DNA from: Collinsella aerofaciens
GTDB lineage: Bacteria > Actinomycetota > Coriobacteriia > Coriobacteriales > Coriobacteriaceae
Length of the DNA: 58,508 bases
Assembly (NCBI RefSeq): GCF_015552075.1
Contig: NZ_JADNDZ010000082.1
Span: forward strand, 1-58,508
Direction of reading: 5' to 3'
Below the pieces are notes generated by a model. It did no database searches. It was given only the letters and a program-made list of their open reading frames with translations, and had not been told where the DNA came from. How positions within the stretch are numbered: position 1 is the stretch's first letter; each line of letters begins with the position of its first letter. A program made the position numbers and the translations under genes. Of this stretch, positions 27,082 to 35,830 are shown piece after piece.

Positions 27082-27849
27082 ATGGAATTGTTTGAGCCGA
27101 TTCTTCATTTCTTTGAGCAACGGTGGGTCCACAACATCATCTGGGCCGTCATCTTGGCGATAGGCACCGCCGTCGCCGCCAAGGTCGTATCCAAGACCCT
27201 GAACCATCTGCTTAACCGAGACGATAACCCGCTTCCGGCATCGAGTATCTTCATCAACATCGCGCGCGCCGTCATCTGGATGATCGGCGGCAGCTTTATC
27301 CTCGACAACTGCTTTGGCATTAACGCAAACGCCCTCGTTGCCGCTCTTGGCGTCGGCGGCATCGCCATTTCGCTCGGCTTTCAGGACACGCTGTCAAACC
27401 TTATCGGCGGCATGCAGGTGACCTTTATGGGCATCATCAAGCCCGGCGACAATATCGAGGTCGGCGGCGTATCCGGCGTGGTCCAAGACATCACTTGGCG
27501 CCATACAACGATTGAGGATGCCTGTGGACAGACCATCATTGTGCCCAACTCCAACATTTCCAAGAACACACTCGTGCATTTGGTGCCCTTTGGGCGCGTG
27601 GCCGTGCCCGTTGCCGTAAAGGACACGTCCAAGTGGGCTTCCCTTGACGTGCTGGCAGACGAGCTGACCAGCGCCACCAAGGCCGCCGTGCTTCCCATCT
27701 CGGGCTTTGACAAGGAGCCCTACGTACTCTTTAGCGAAATCGGCGACTTTGGCATCAAAGGAAAGATCATCTTTATCGTCAGCGACGACAGCACTACTTT
27801 CACGGCAGCCGACGCCTGCATCCGTGCCATCGCCCCCATCATCGCCTAA
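27082..27849 (+). CDS. Small-conductance mechanosensitive channel (MscS family)
   Basis: A 255-residue channel with three N-terminal helices. The pore helix TM3 reads NALVAALGVGGIAISLGFQDTLSNLIGGM with the Ala/Gly packing of MscS, followed by the beta domain (IIKPGDNIEVGGVSGVVQDITWRHTTIEDACGQTIIVPNS). It opens under membrane tension to release solutes during osmotic downshock. ATG at 27082 has AGGAGG ten bases upstream. The gene has its own hairpin at the 3' end. Confidence 0.93.
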   Translation: MELFEPILHFFEQRWVHNIIWAVILAIGTAVAAKVVSKTLNHLLNRDDNPLPASSIFINIARAVIWMIGGSFILDNCFGINANALVAALGVGGIAISLGFQDTLSNLIGGMQVTFMGIIKPGDNIEVGGVSGVVQDITWRHTTIEDACGQTIIVPNSNISKNTLVHLVPFGRVAVPVAVKDTSKWASLDVLADELTSATKAAVLPISGFDKEPYVLFSEIGDFGIKGKIIFIVSDDSTTFTAADACIRAIAPIIA

Positions 27850-27886
27850 CCCGCCAAAAAGGGACAGGCACCTTTGTGGTGGTTTT
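27849..27886 (+). repeat. Gene-end hairpin family D, copy 3
   Basis: It begins at the last base of the mscS stop codon. ACCCGCCAAAAAGG pairs with CCTTTGTGGTGGT (wobble pairs included) around GACAGGCA and is followed by TTTTC, so it resembles an intrinsic terminator. Confidence 0.55.
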
Positions 27887-27940
27887 CATTCGTGGTACCA
27901 TGGTTCATATAGTTGTTTAAACGACTAAGGGAGCAACATC

Positions 27941-29857
27941 ATGGAAGAGGCCTATCGTCAAGCACGCAAGCGCGGCGAGCAGGGACGCCGTCGCGCCATC
28001 AGCCAAAGCGAGCACCCGTACCTTACGGACCTCGACAGCCTCGTTGCCCAGCTCCCCTTAGGTCAGCGAGAGAATGTCGGCCTAAGGGATATTCCGCTCG
28101 AAATGGTCGTCGGCACAGTCACCAAAGGCCGTCAGTCCGCCTTTTCATGCAACTTTATGCCCCTGCTGCCGTTTAACACTGAGTTCGCCCGCAAGTGGTC
28201 CAACCTCTACGACATCCAGGTAACCGAGGGCTATCGCGATCCCATCATCGTCACCGAGTTCATGCATCGGTTCTATGTCCAGGAAGGCAACAAACGCGTC
28301 AGTGTCCTCAAATTCCTGGACGCTCCAACGGTTTCGGCCAGGGTCACCCGTCTCTACCCCGGCACATGGGATTCCGTCGAAAGCCGCCTGTACGGTGAAT
28401 TCTGCGCGTTTTGGCGCGTCTGCCCCCTATACGAAATCGAGTTCTCGCGTGAGGGAAGCTACGAGACGCTCGCCAAGATGCTCGGTCGGAACCTTATCGA
28501 AAAATGGCCGCAGAAAAAGGTCGACTACCTGCGCCACACCTTCCTGCTCTTTAAGCGCGCCTACCTTCGCGCAGGCGGCGACCACCTGGACATTACGCCC
28601 GCCGACGCCATGCTCGTTTACCTCAATGTGTACAACCAGGACCGCCTGCTGGATACGCCGACGGATATCGTCGTAAACCGCCTGTGCAAGATTTGGCGCG
28701 AGCTGGTCATTGCCGGCAAAAATGACGAGGACAAGGTCGATCTTGTCGAAGCGCCGAGCGTCGATGAGGAGGAGACGCCCGCCAAGTCCACCTCTGGCGT
28801 GCTCAACTTCTTTATGGGCAAGACCGTCTACTCGACGGCCAACCCCCTGCGCATCGCCTTTATCCATGAGTTCCCCTGTGCGACGTCGAGCTGGGACAGC
28901 CTGCACGACCAAGGGCGTCAGTATCTCGATGAGCACTTTGGCGGTATCGTGCGCACCGAGGCGTTCGAGGACTGTCACGATCCGGATGTGTTCTACGCCG
29001 CCGTGGAAACGGCTGTCAAACATGGAGCAAACGTCATCTTCTCGACCTCGCACCGCCTGATGGAATACACGCTCAGGGCTGCCGTTGAGTATCCCCGGGT
29101 TCGGTTCCTCAACTGCTCTATCGGCCTTCCCCATCAAAGCGTCCGTTCGTACTTTGGCAAGATGTACGAGGCCAAGTTTCTGCTGGGCGCCCTTGCGGCC
29201 AGCATGGCGGACAACCACCGCATCGGTTACCACGCGTCGGTCTTCGCCTCGGGCGCACTCAGCGAGATCAACGCCTTTGCGATTGGCGCCTCGCTGCTCG
29301 ACCCGCGCGCGCAGGTCATCCTCACCTGGGGCGATGTTCCCGCCGGTGGTCTTGCCGAAGCCATGTGCCGCGAAGGCGTAAGCGTCATGACCGGCGCTGA
29401 CATGTCAAAGTCGCTCGAAGACCCAACGGCCTACGGGCTTCACCGCTTGGTCGACGGCAAAGTCACCGGCATCGCCATGCCCGTATGGAACTGGGGCCGT
29501 TACTACGAGCTCATCGTTCGCAGCCTTCTTCACGGCACGTGGGACGAGACCAGCGACGACAACCAAGTGCGCGCTGTCAACTACTGGTATGGCATGAGCT
29601 CCGGCGTTATCGACATCCGTTACGCTCCGGGCCTACCCTACCAAACGCGCAAACTCGTGCAGTTGCTCCGCAACGGCATTGTTGTGGGATCCATCAACCC
29701 CTTTGGCGGCGAGCTCCACAGCCAGAACGGCGTGGTACAGATCGAAGGCTTCCCTCCGCTGCCGAGCACGCAGATTGTCGAGATGAATTGGCTGGCGGAC
29801 AACGTGGTAGGCACCATTCCGCAGCTCGACGATGAGCCGAAAGTCCCTGCCCTATGA
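27941..29857 (+). CDS. Cytosolic ParB-like / BMP-family fusion protein
   Basis: A 638-residue protein without a signal peptide. Residues about 48-130 look like a ParB/Srx-type domain (VGTVTKGRQSAFSCNFMPLL; FYVQEGNKRVSVLKFL). Residues about 305-600 form a BMP/PBP1-type periplasmic-binding fold (LRIAFIHEFPCATSSWDSLHDQGR; VIFSTSHRLMEYTLRAA; GYHASVFASGALSEINAFAIGA). BMP proteins normally bind nucleosides outside the cell for an ABC importer; here the domain is intracellular, so ligand sensing is more likely than transport. Similar proteins occur in clostridia, as far as I recall, without known function. Its last four bases overlap the phosphoesterase start. Confidence 0.78.
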   Translation: MEEAYRQARKRGEQGRRRAISQSEHPYLTDLDSLVAQLPLGQRENVGLRDIPLEMVVGTVTKGRQSAFSCNFMPLLPFNTEFARKWSNLYDIQVTEGYRDPIIVTEFMHRFYVQEGNKRVSVLKFLDAPTVSARVTRLYPGTWDSVESRLYGEFCAFWRVCPLYEIEFSREGSYETLAKMLGRNLIEKWPQKKVDYLRHTFLLFKRAYLRAGGDHLDITPADAMLVYLNVYNQDRLLDTPTDIVVNRLCKIWRELVIAGKNDEDKVDLVEAPSVDEEETPAKSTSGVLNFFMGKTVYSTANPLRIAFIHEFPCATSSWDSLHDQGRQYLDEHFGGIVRTEAFEDCHDPDVFYAAVETAVKHGANVIFSTSHRLMEYTLRAAVEYPRVRFLNCSIGLPHQSVRSYFGKMYEAKFLLGALAASMADNHRIGYHASVFASGALSEINAFAIGASLLDPRAQVILTWGDVPAGGLAEAMCREGVSVMTGADMSKSLEDPTAYGLHRLVDGKVTGIAMPVWNWGRYYELIVRSLLHGTWDETSDDNQVRAVNYWYGMSSGVIDIRYAPGLPYQTRKLVQLLRNGIVVGSINPFGGELHSQNGVVQIEGFPPLPSTQIVEMNWLADNVVGTIPQLDDEPKVPAL

Positions 29858-30564
29858 AAATCCTTGCCATAGCCGATACCGAAGAACGATGCCTTTGGGA
29901 GTGCTTTCGCAAGGAACGCTTTGAGGGAGTCGACCTGATTTTGTCCGCCGGCGATCTGGACCCGGACTATCTTGAGTTTTTGGTTACGGTCATCAACAAA
30001 CCGCTCATCTACGTGCGCGGCAATCACGATGACCGCTACGCACGTCATGCACCGGGTGGATGTATCTGCGTAGAGGACAGCGTGTACACGTACCGAGGGA
30101 TTCGCATTGCGGGCCTTGGCGGGTCCATGCGTTATCGCGACGGCGCCAACATGTACACCGAACGCGAGATGTCCAAGCGCATGCGTAAGCTGTCGCGTAA
30201 GGTTAGGATGGTCGGCGGGTGCGACATTCTGCTTACCCATGCACCCGCCGCCGGTATGGGTGATCTGGACGATCTGCCGCATCGAGGATTCGAGTGTTTT
30301 AACACAGCACTCGAATCCTGGAATCCCGACTACATGGTGCACGGGCATGTGCACCAAAGCTACGGTTGCGATTTTCAGCGCGAGCGTCAGCATGTGTGTG
30401 GAACGACGATCATCAACGCCTGCGGCTATACGCAGTTTGAGCTCGACCAGACGCACTACCCCATCCGCGGCTGGCAAGCAGCTTGGCTCAACTCACAAAC
30501 CATGCGCCGCGAGCTCAAACGCCACGAAGCCATCGAGTCTTCAACAGCCAGAACACCCTGGTAA
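29854..30564 (+). CDS. Calcineurin-like metallophosphoesterase
   Basis: A 236-residue phosphoesterase with the dimetal motifs AD (7-8), SAGDLDPDY, RGNHDD, LLTHAP and HGHVHQSYG. The substrate could be a nucleotide, a phosphodiester or a protein. Its ATG overlaps the stop of the ParB/BMP gene (ATGA), so the two are translated together and probably act in one process. A perfect hairpin begins two bases after its stop. Confidence 0.87.
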   Translation: MKILAIADTEERCLWECFRKERFEGVDLILSAGDLDPDYLEFLVTVINKPLIYVRGNHDDRYARHAPGGCICVEDSVYTYRGIRIAGLGGSMRYRDGANMYTEREMSKRMRKLSRKVRMVGGCDILLTHAPAAGMGDLDDLPHRGFECFNTALESWNPDYMVHGHVHQSYGCDFQRERQHVCGTTIINACGYTQFELDQTHYPIRGWQAAWLNSQTMRRELKRHEAIESSTARTPW

Positions 30565-30565
30565 C

Positions 30566-30603
30566 CACCATAAAGGGGACACTGTCCCCTTTATGGTGCT
30601 TTT
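30566..30603. repeat. Gene-end hairpin family D, copy 4
   Basis: CACCATAAAGGGGACA (30566-30581) and TGTCCCCTTTATGGTG (30583-30598) are perfect 16-nt complements around one base, followed by CTTTT. The usable stem is about 14 bp. It carries the family's GGGGACA/TGTCCCC core. Confidence 0.75.
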
Positions 30604-30616
30604 GACGCGATAGCAA

Positions 30617-30655
30617 GAAACCCGGTCCTGCACAAGGCAGAACCGGGTTTCTTTA
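30617..30655. terminator. Bidirectional terminator between the phosphoesterase and rplA
   Basis: GAAACCCGGTCCTG pairs with CAGAACCGGGTTTC (one mismatch) with TTTC/TTT on both sides. It can end both the rightward phosphoesterase transcript and the leftward ribosomal operon. Confidence 0.75.
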
Positions 30656-30689
30656 GCAATGCTTGCTGTACTCAGGCAGTAACTAGCAG

Positions 30690-31397
30690 TTACTCAGCCA
30701 AGAAGTCACGCTGGACAGCAGGATCGACCTTGACGCCAGGGCCCATGGTGGAAGACACGGAGATGGACTTGACGTACTTGCCCTTAGCAGAAGAGGGCTT
30801 GACACGCAGGATCTCGGTGTACAGGGCAGCGTAGTTCTCGACGAGCTGCTGCTCAGAGAAGGACTTCTTGCCCAGGGGCACGTGGCAGATGCCGTAGCGG
30901 TCGGCGCGGTACTCAACGCGGCCAGCCTTGAGCTCGGAGACCATCTTGGCGACGTCCATGGTCACGGTGCCGAGCTTGGGGTTCGGCATGAGGCCACGGG
31001 GACCAAGGATCTTACCGATGCGGCCAACCTTGGCCATCATGTTCGGCGTAGCGATAGCGGCGTCGAAGTTGATCTCGCCCTTCTGGATCTGGGCGACGAG
31101 CTCGTCGGAACCGATGATGTCGGCGCCGGCAGCCTCAGCCTCGCGGGCCTTCTCGCCCTCGGCGAAAACGGCAACACGAACGGTCTTGCCGGTGCCGTGG
31201 GGCAGGGAGATGGAACCACGGATGTTCTGGTCAGCCTTACGAGTATCGATGCCCAGACGGAAGTGAGCCTCGACGGTCTCGTCGAACTTGGCGGTGTCGA
31301 GCTCCTTGATGAGCTTGGCAGCCTGAAGGGGGGTGTAGAGCGTGGCGCGGTCGATCTTCTCGGCAGCGGCGTTATAGCTCTTACCATGCTTAGCCAT
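30690..31397 (-). CDS. rplA: 50S ribosomal protein L1
   Basis: A 235-residue L1, which forms the ribosomal stalk base on the E-site side and in many bacteria represses its own operon. Conserved segments include [56 protein letters not shown] and VNYAAL. ATG at 31397 is preferred over 31403, because AGGAGG sits eight bases from it but only two from the other. It is the last gene of the leftward tuf-secE-nusG-rplK-rplA cluster; the 117-bp gap to rplK may hold an L1-binding leader. Confidence 0.97.
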   Translation of the reverse strand: MAKHGKSYNAAAEKIDRATLYTPLQAAKLIKELDTAKFDETVEAHFRLGIDTRKADQNIRGSISLPHGTGKTVRVAVFAEGEKAREAEAAGADIIGSDELVAQIQKGEINFDAAIATPNMMAKVGRIGKILGPRGLMPNPKLGTVTMDVAKMVSELKAGRVEYRADRYGICHVPLGKKSFSEQQLVENYAALYTEILRVKPSSAKGKYVKSISVSSTMGPGVKVDPAVQRDFLAE

Positions 31398-31514
31398 GTG
31401 CATTACCTCCTGTGGTTAAACGGGCGTGAGCCCTCCCACATCGTATCGTGTGCCCTATTGCACACATTTAACGGGCGCCCCGGTCGGAGCACCCGTCGTT
31501 ACCATAAGAAATCG

Positions 31515-31943
31515 CTACTCAGCGATGGTGACGCCCATGGAACGGGCGGTACCGGCGATGATCTTCTTGGCGGCGTCAATGTCGTTGGCATTGAGGTCCG
31601 GCATCTTGATCTCGGCGATCTTGGTGAGCTGCTCCTGGGAGAGCTGACCAACCTTGTCGGCCTGGGGCTTAGCGGAACCAGACTTGAGGTTCAGCTCCTT
31701 CTTGATGAGGTGAGCCGCCGGCGGGGTCTTGGTGATGAAGGAGAAGGACTTATCCTCGTAGACAGAGATCTCAACGGGGATGATGTCGCCCTTCTTGTCC
31801 TGCGTCTCGGCGTTAAAGGCCTGGCAGAACTGCATGATATTCACGCCAGCAGCGCCCAGGGCGGGGCCGACGGGAGGAGCGGGGTTAGCTGCACCAGCAG
31901 GAATCTGGAGCTTAATGACGTTGGCAACCTTCTTCTCAGCCAT
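31515..31943 (-). CDS. rplK: 50S ribosomal protein L11
   Basis: A 142-residue L11, part of the GTPase-associated centre that binds 23S rRNA and contacts elongation factors. [36 protein letters not shown] is the universal N-terminal signature, and the C-terminal rRNA-binding domain ends [26 protein letters not shown] at 31943 is chosen for its spacing to AAAGGA. It follows nusG by about 120 bp. Confidence 0.97.
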   Translation of the reverse strand: MAEKKVANVIKLQIPAGAANPAPPVGPALGAAGVNIMQFCQAFNAETQDKKGDIIPVEISVYEDKSFSFITKTPPAAHLIKKELNLKSGSAKPQADKVGQLSQEQLTKIAEIKMPDLNANDIDAAKKIIAGTARSMGVTIAE

Positions 31944-32063
31944 GGTCATTCCTTTCGAATCACGAGTGTGAAGTACTTGCTATATCGTAAGCACGCACGT
32001 GTTAGAAGCACTCCTGAGATGAGCAGTCACAGAAGAAGCACGCTCGCGCGAACGGACGAAAAC

Positions 32064-32600
32064 TTAAGCGATGACAGCGACCTGGTTAAAGTCGAGCTCA
32101 ACCGGCGTCTCGCGGCCAAAGATCATCAGGGTGACCTTAAGCTTGCCTGCCTCGGTGTTAACCTCGGAGACCTTGCCATCAAAGTCGGTAAGCGGGCCAT
32201 CGGTGACGCGGACGGACGTGCCGACCTGAATATCAACCGAGGTGCGCTTGGGCGAATCGCCCTTACCGGGACGACGAGTCATCTTGTTGTACTCGTCACG
32301 GGAAAGCGGAGCGGGCTTGCCGTTGCCGCCTAGGAAACCGGTGACGCCGGGCGTGTTGCGAACACACGTCCAAGCATCGTCATCCATCTCCATGCGGACC
32401 AGGACATAACCCGGGAAGATCTTGGAATCCTTGGTCTCGCGCTTGCCACCCTCTTTGATCTCGATGACGCGCTCCATAGGAATCTCGATATCAAAGATAC
32501 GGTCCTGCATGCCCATGGTCTCGATACGATGCTCGAGATCGGACTTTACGCGGTTCTCGTATCCGGAGTAAGTGTGAACGACGTACCAACGCTTAGACAT
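32064..32600 (-). CDS. nusG: Transcription elongation/antitermination factor NusG
   Basis: A 178-residue NusG. The NGN domain opens with KRWYVVHTYSGYENRVKSDLEHRI and includes IFPGYVLVRM and VRNTPGVTGFLG. The C-terminal KOW domain reads VRVTDGPLTDFDGKVSEVN. It binds the RNA polymerase clamp and modulates pausing and Rho action. It starts three bases after the secE stop, with GAGGGG in the secE end, so the two are translationally coupled. Confidence 0.97.
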   Translation of the reverse strand: MSKRWYVVHTYSGYENRVKSDLEHRIETMGMQDRIFDIEIPMERVIEIKEGGKRETKDSKIFPGYVLVRMEMDDDAWTCVRNTPGVTGFLGGNGKPAPLSRDEYNKMTRRPGKGDSPKRTSVDIQVGTSVRVTDGPLTDFDGKVSEVNTEAGKLKVTLMIFGRETPVELDFNQVAVIA

Positions 32601-32603
32601 GGT

Positions 32604-32942
32604 TTAGCCCCTCAATCCAGAGAACAGAGCAAGAGCCTCGCCAAAGCCAGCATCGAGCAGAGCGATGACGACGCCGACGACGACCAGAGAAGCGCAAACG
32701 ACGACCGAGTAGTTCACGAGCTCCTTCTTATCGGGCCACGTGACACGCTTCATCTCGGACTTGACCGAAGCGAAATACTTCTTGGTGCGGGCGAAGAAAC
32801 CAGGCTTCTCGTTCTTCTTGGACTTCGCAGCCTTCTCGTTCTTCTTGGCAACGGCCTTCTTGGCCTCAACCTTGGAGTTGGCGGCAGCGCTGTTGGCAGG
32901 TGCCGGCTGCTGAGCCTTCTTCTTGTTCTTCTTGTTGGCCAT
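32604..32942 (-). CDS. secE: Preprotein translocase subunit SecE
   Basis: A 112-residue SecE with a long Lys/Ala-rich N-terminal extension (about 1-50), then the conserved amphipathic segment FFARTKKYFASVKSEMKRVTWPDKKEL and one membrane helix (VNYSVVVCASLVVVGVVIALL). It clamps SecY in the protein-export channel. A highly basic extension of this sort is common in Actinobacteria. GGAGGT precedes the ATG. It lies just downstream of tRNA-Trp. Confidence 0.95.
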   Translation of the reverse strand: MANKKNKKKAQQPAPANSAAANSKVEAKKAVAKKNEKAAKSKKNEKPGFFARTKKYFASVKSEMKRVTWPDKKELVNYSVVVCASLVVVGVVIALLDAGFGEALALFSGLRG

Positions 32943-33021
32943 TTGGGTTACCTCCGCGCAATGCGCTTATACATGAGTAAACCGTAAGCCCCCAAGTGGG
33001 AGCTTACGGAATAATGACTGG

Positions 33022-33094
33022 CACGCCAGGAAGGACTCGAACCCTCAACACTCGGTTTTGGAGACCGATGCTCTACCAATTGAACTACTGGCGT
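33022..33094 (-). tRNA. tRNA-Trp (CCA)
   Basis: A 73-nt cloverleaf: acceptor ACGCCAG/CTGGCGT, anticodon loop CTCCAAA with anticodon CCA, T-loop GGTTCGAGTCC and discriminator G. It sits between rpmG and secE, as is common in this conserved cluster. Confidence 0.96.
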
Positions 33095-33107
33095 ATGTGA
33101 CTAGAGA

Positions 33108-33257
33108 CTAGCGAGTCTCTTTGTGCAGCGTGTGGTGACGGCACCAGGGGCAATACTTCTTGATCTCCATACGATCAGGCATGGTCGACTTGTTCTTGGT
33201 GGTCGTATAGTTGCGGCGCTTGCACTCAGTGCACGCAAGAGTAACTAGAGTACGCAT
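33108..33257 (-). CDS. rpmG: 50S ribosomal protein L33
   Basis: A 49-residue L33. It begins [17 protein letters not shown] and ends [17 protein letters not shown]. The two CxxC pairs (ACTEC and YCPWC) make it a zinc-binding type, so the cell could recycle zinc or carry a Cys-free paralogue elsewhere. It is read leftward between tuf and tRNA-Trp, 13 bp from the tRNA. The ATG at 33257 follows an AGGA site. Confidence 0.95.
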   Translation of the reverse strand: MRTLVTLACTECKRRNYTTTKNKSTMPDRMEIKKYCPWCRHHTLHKETR

Positions 33258-33302
33258 GTATCCTGAACCTTTCATTTCCGCCCCGTACGGGCACGAGTTG
33301 TT

Positions 33303-33332
33303 ACTTTATCAGCTCCATATAAGTGCTGTCAA
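33303..33332 (-). promoter_or_regulatory. Promoter for rpmG-tRNA-Trp-secE-nusG
   Basis: Read leftward, TTGACA (33327-33332) and TAAAGT (33303-33308) are 18 bp apart, 46 bp upstream of rpmG. With the terminator after tuf, this makes the rpmG-secE part a separate transcription unit. Confidence 0.65.
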
Positions 33333-33472
33333 TGAAAACCTCGAGTCAATTGGTTCTCGGTGGATCCATTCATATTTGGAACACATCAATGAAGCCATCG
33401 AGAGCTAATCGACAGTGCATCCAGGACCATTATCGATCCTCTCGACACCAGCAACGGCTCAATATCCATTGC

Positions 33473-33508
33473 AGAAAAGAACCCGGCACCCATATAAGTG
33501 CCGGGTTC
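33473..33508 (-). terminator. Intrinsic terminator after tuf
   Basis: GAACCCGGCAC and GTGCCGGGTTC form a perfect 11-bp stem with an 8-nt loop; read leftward it is followed by TTTTC. It lies about 30 bp past the tuf stop. Confidence 0.85.
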
Positions 33509-33536
33509 TCTAAGTCAGCTATATCAAAGAGCTAAT

Positions 33537-34727
33537 TTACTCAATGATCGTGGAGACGATGCCCGAACCGACGGTGTGGCCACCCTCGCGGATAGCGAAG
33601 CGCAGGCCCTCCTCCATGGCGATCGGGTGGATGAGGTCGCCCTCGATGGTGATGTGGTCACCAGGCATAGCCATCTCGGTGCCCTCGGGGAGCTTGACCG
33701 TACCGGTAACGTCGGTGGTACGGAAGTAGAACTGAGGACGATAACCATCGAAGAACGGGGTGTGACGGCCGCCCTCCTCCTTGGTCAGAACGTAGATCTC
33801 GCCGGTGAACTTGGTGTGCGGGGTAACCGAACCAGGCTTGCAGAGAACCTGGCCGCGCTCGATGTCCTCGCGCTTGATGCCGCGGAGCAGCAGACCGACG
33901 TTGTCGCCAGCCTCGCAGAAGTCCATGGACTTACGGAACATCTCGATACCGGTAACGACGGTGTTCTGGGTATCCTTGATGCCGACGATCTCGACGGGCT
34001 CGTTGAGCTTGAGCTCACCGCGCTCGACACGGCCGGTAGCAACGGTACCACGGCCAGAGATGGTCATAACGTCCTCAACGGCCATCAGGAAGGGGAGGTC
34101 GTTGTTACGAGCAGGCGTCGGGATGTACTCGTCGACGGCCTTCATGAGCTCGCGGATAGCGTCCATCCACTTGGCGTCGCCCTCGAGAGCGCCCAGAGCG
34201 GAACCACGGATGACGGGGATGTCGTCGCCGGGGAAATCGTACTCGGAGAGGAGCTCACGGGTCTCCATCTCGACGAGGTCGATGAGCTCGTCATCGTCGA
34301 CCATGTCGCACTTGTTCAGGAAAACGACGATGTAGGGAACGCCGACCTGACGGGCGAGCAGGATGTGCTCGCGGGTCTGAGCCATGGGGCCGTCGGTAGC
34401 GGCGATGACCAGGATAGCGCCGTCCATCTGAGCAGCACCGGAGATCATGTTCTTGACGTAGTCAGCGTGGCCCGGGCAGTCAACGTGAGCGTAGTGACGG
34501 GCAGCAGTCTCGTACTCGACGTGGGAGACGGAGATCGTAATGCCGCGCTCGCGCTCCTCGGGAGCCTTGTCGATGTTCTCGAACGCAGTGAAGTCAGCCT
34601 TGCAGCCCTCGGTCTCGGAGAGAACCTTGGTGATGGCAGCGGTCAGCGTGGTCTTGCCGTGGTCGACGTGACCAATGGTGCCGATGTTAACATGCGGCTT
34701 AGTGCGCTCAAACTTCTCTTTGGCCAT
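33537..34727 (-). CDS. tuf: Elongation factor Tu
   Basis: A 396-residue translational GTPase that delivers aminoacyl-tRNA to the ribosome. G1 GHVDHGKT, the switch segment [10 protein letters not shown]3 DCPGHAD, G4 NKCD and G5 SAL are all intact, followed by domains 2 and 3 ending [14 protein letters not shown] at 34727 has AGAGGAGGG upstream. It lies 99 bp downstream of tRNA-Met on the same strand and is probably co-transcribed with the tRNA-Tyr, tRNA-Thr and tRNA-Met genes from the promoter at 35134-35163. Confidence 0.98.
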   Translation of the reverse strand: MAKEKFERTKPHVNIGTIGHVDHGKTTLTAAITKVLSETEGCKADFTAFENIDKAPEERERGITISVSHVEYETAARHYAHVDCPGHADYVKNMISGAAQMDGAILVIAATDGPMAQTREHILLARQVGVPYIVVFLNKCDMVDDDELIDLVEMETRELLSEYDFPGDDIPVIRGSALGALEGDAKWMDAIRELMKAVDEYIPTPARNNDLPFLMAVEDVMTISGRGTVATGRVERGELKLNEPVEIVGIKDTQNTVVTGIEMFRKSMDFCEAGDNVGLLLRGIKREDIERGQVLCKPGSVTPHTKFTGEIYVLTKEEGGRHTPFFDGYRPQFYFRTTDVTGTVKLPEGTEMAMPGDHITIEGDLIHPIAMEEGLRFAIREGGHTVGSGIVSTIIE

Positions 34728-34826
34728 AAAGCCCTCCTCTAAACAGGTCGTCCCCGGACGGGACTTTGCCTTTATACCATAGTGGCCTCTCAACATACTA
34801 TTGAGAAGCCACCGTGTTACCTATGG

Positions 34827-34900
34827 TAGCGGTGACTGGATTCGAACCAGTGACGCCACGGGTATGAACCGTGTGCTCTAACCAACTGAGCTACACCGCC
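34827..34900 (-). tRNA. tRNA-Met (CAU)
   Basis: A 74-nt cloverleaf: acceptor GGCGGTG/CACCGCT, D-loop AGCTCAGTTGGTTAGAGC, anticodon loop TTCATAC and discriminator A. The paired first base and the body identify an elongator-like tRNA-Met rather than an initiator. Confidence 0.93.
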
Positions 34901-34906
34901 GGATGG

Positions 34907-34979
34907 AGCCTGCAACCAGACTTGAACTGGTGACCTCTTCGTTACCAACGAAGTGCTCTACCGACTGAGCTATACAGGC
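34907..34979 (-). tRNA. tRNA-Thr (GGU)
   Basis: A 73-nt cloverleaf with acceptor GCCTGTA/TGCAGGC, anticodon loop TTGGTAA (GGT) and T-loop GTTCAAGTC. It lies six bases from tRNA-Met. Confidence 0.95.
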
Positions 34980-34989
34980 ACTTGACGGG

Positions 34990-35071
34990 TGGGAGCTATA
35001 GGATTCGAACCTATGTAGGCAGAGCCAACGGGTTTACAGCCCGTCCCCATTAACCACTCGGGCAAACTCCC
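34990..35071 (-). tRNA. tRNA-Tyr (GUA)
   Basis: An 82-nt class II tRNA with a long variable arm, anticodon loop CTGTAAA (GTA), T-loop GGTTCGAATCC and discriminator A. It is the first gene after a strong promoter. Confidence 0.95.
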
Positions 35072-35133
35072 AATCGTTCAAGTATCCGCAGGTCCTTTGG
35101 TCTTTTGGACCGCCGCCCCCGCGAACGAAGAAG

Positions 35134-35163
35134 ATAATACGATGCCACCTTGGGGGCTGTCAA
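35134..35163 (-). promoter_or_regulatory. Strong promoter of the tRNA-Tyr/Thr/Met-tuf unit
   Basis: Read leftward, TTGACA (35158-35163) and TATTAT (35134-35139) are 18 bp apart and lie about 63 bp upstream of tRNA-Tyr. This is the closest match to a housekeeping sigma promoter in the window. Confidence 0.8.
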
Positions 35164-35378
35164 CGAAAACCTCTAGATACACGGCTCCGGGCGTATCCAT
35201 ATAGCTTTGACCTGCCGTTTTGCTGAGTTTGGATATGAAGGACGGTGAATTTGCATATTGCGGTGACATTTCCCGAGGGAACACTTTGGCGTAGTGGAGT
35301 GAGCCTGTAGAATATTACTTCGATAACGACTCATTTGCACCTATATATAGGTCGAGATCGGGCTTCCCAGACAGAATC

Positions 35379-35471
35379 GAGCGTGGATAATCTCCCACTT
35401 TTGGCGTGGCTTCGAGCCCAAAGTGGGAGATTATCCACGCTCAGCCTCCAGGCGGGAGATATTCCACGCTC
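35379..35471. repeat. Palindromic element family C1
   Basis: A perfect 23-bp inverted repeat (35379-35401 with 35420-35442; arm starts GAGCGTGGATAATCTCCCA) is followed by a third, diverged right arm at 35454-35471 (GGGAGATATTCCACGCTC). One left arm can therefore pair with either of two right arms. It lies upstream of the tRNA-Tyr promoter in a stretch without coding signal. Confidence 0.85.
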
Positions 35472-35525
35472 GTATGTCCGGAAATCCTCGCTCGGGCAGG
35501 ATGACTGGGACCGGTCCGGCCTTTG

Positions 35526-35580
35526 TCTCGATCTGTAACAGTAAGAGGGTTATTCCTCCCCCATCTGTTACAGATCGAGA
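35526..35580. repeat. Palindromic element family C2, copy 1
   Basis: Perfect 16-bp arms TCTCGATCTGTAACAG (35526-35541) and its complement (35565-35580) enclose a 23-nt loop. Confidence 0.85.
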
Positions 35581-35604
35581 TATTACGCAGAGACCCCAGC
35601 TTAC

Positions 35605-35661
35605 GTCTCATTCTGTAACAGCTAGAACGGTTTTCAGCCTCTTCGTGTTACAGATTGAGAC
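35605..35661. repeat. Palindromic element family C2, copy 2
   Basis: Arms GTCTCATTCTGTAACA (35605-35620) and 35646-35661 pair with one mismatch around a 25-nt loop. The arm is nearly the same as in copy 1 while the loop differs, so arms rather than loops are conserved. Confidence 0.85.
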
Positions 35662-35704
35662 AAACCTGAAGCTTGGTTGGCACCAAACCTACTGACTTAT
35701 CGAC

Positions 35705-35746
35705 ATAAATAGAAACGGGCCCTGTCCCATATAGAGACAGAGCCCG
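35705..35746 (-). terminator. Terminator after tRNA-Thr (UGU)
   Basis: CGGGCcCTGTC (35716-35726) pairs with GACAGaGCCCG (35736-35746); read leftward it is followed by TTTCTATTT. It also carries the GGGACA/TGTCCC core of family D. Confidence 0.75.
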
Positions 35747-35758
35747 AAACTTTCATGG

Positions 35759-35830
35759 AGCCAGTGACAGGAATCGAACCCGCAACCCACTGATTACAAA
35801 TCAGTTGCGCTACCGTTGCGCCACACTGGC
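35759..35830 (-). tRNA. tRNA-Thr (UGU)
   Basis: A 72-nt cloverleaf: acceptor GCCAGTG/CACTGGC, anticodon loop TTTGTAA (TGT), T-loop GGTTCGATTCC. It is transcribed leftward and followed by its own terminator, separate from the tRNA-Tyr-tuf unit. Confidence 0.95.

Noticed and set aside
35335-35695. Short frames (67 and 90 codons) through the family C hairpins
   Set aside because: They run through inverted repeats and lack ribosome sites; no protein-like pattern.
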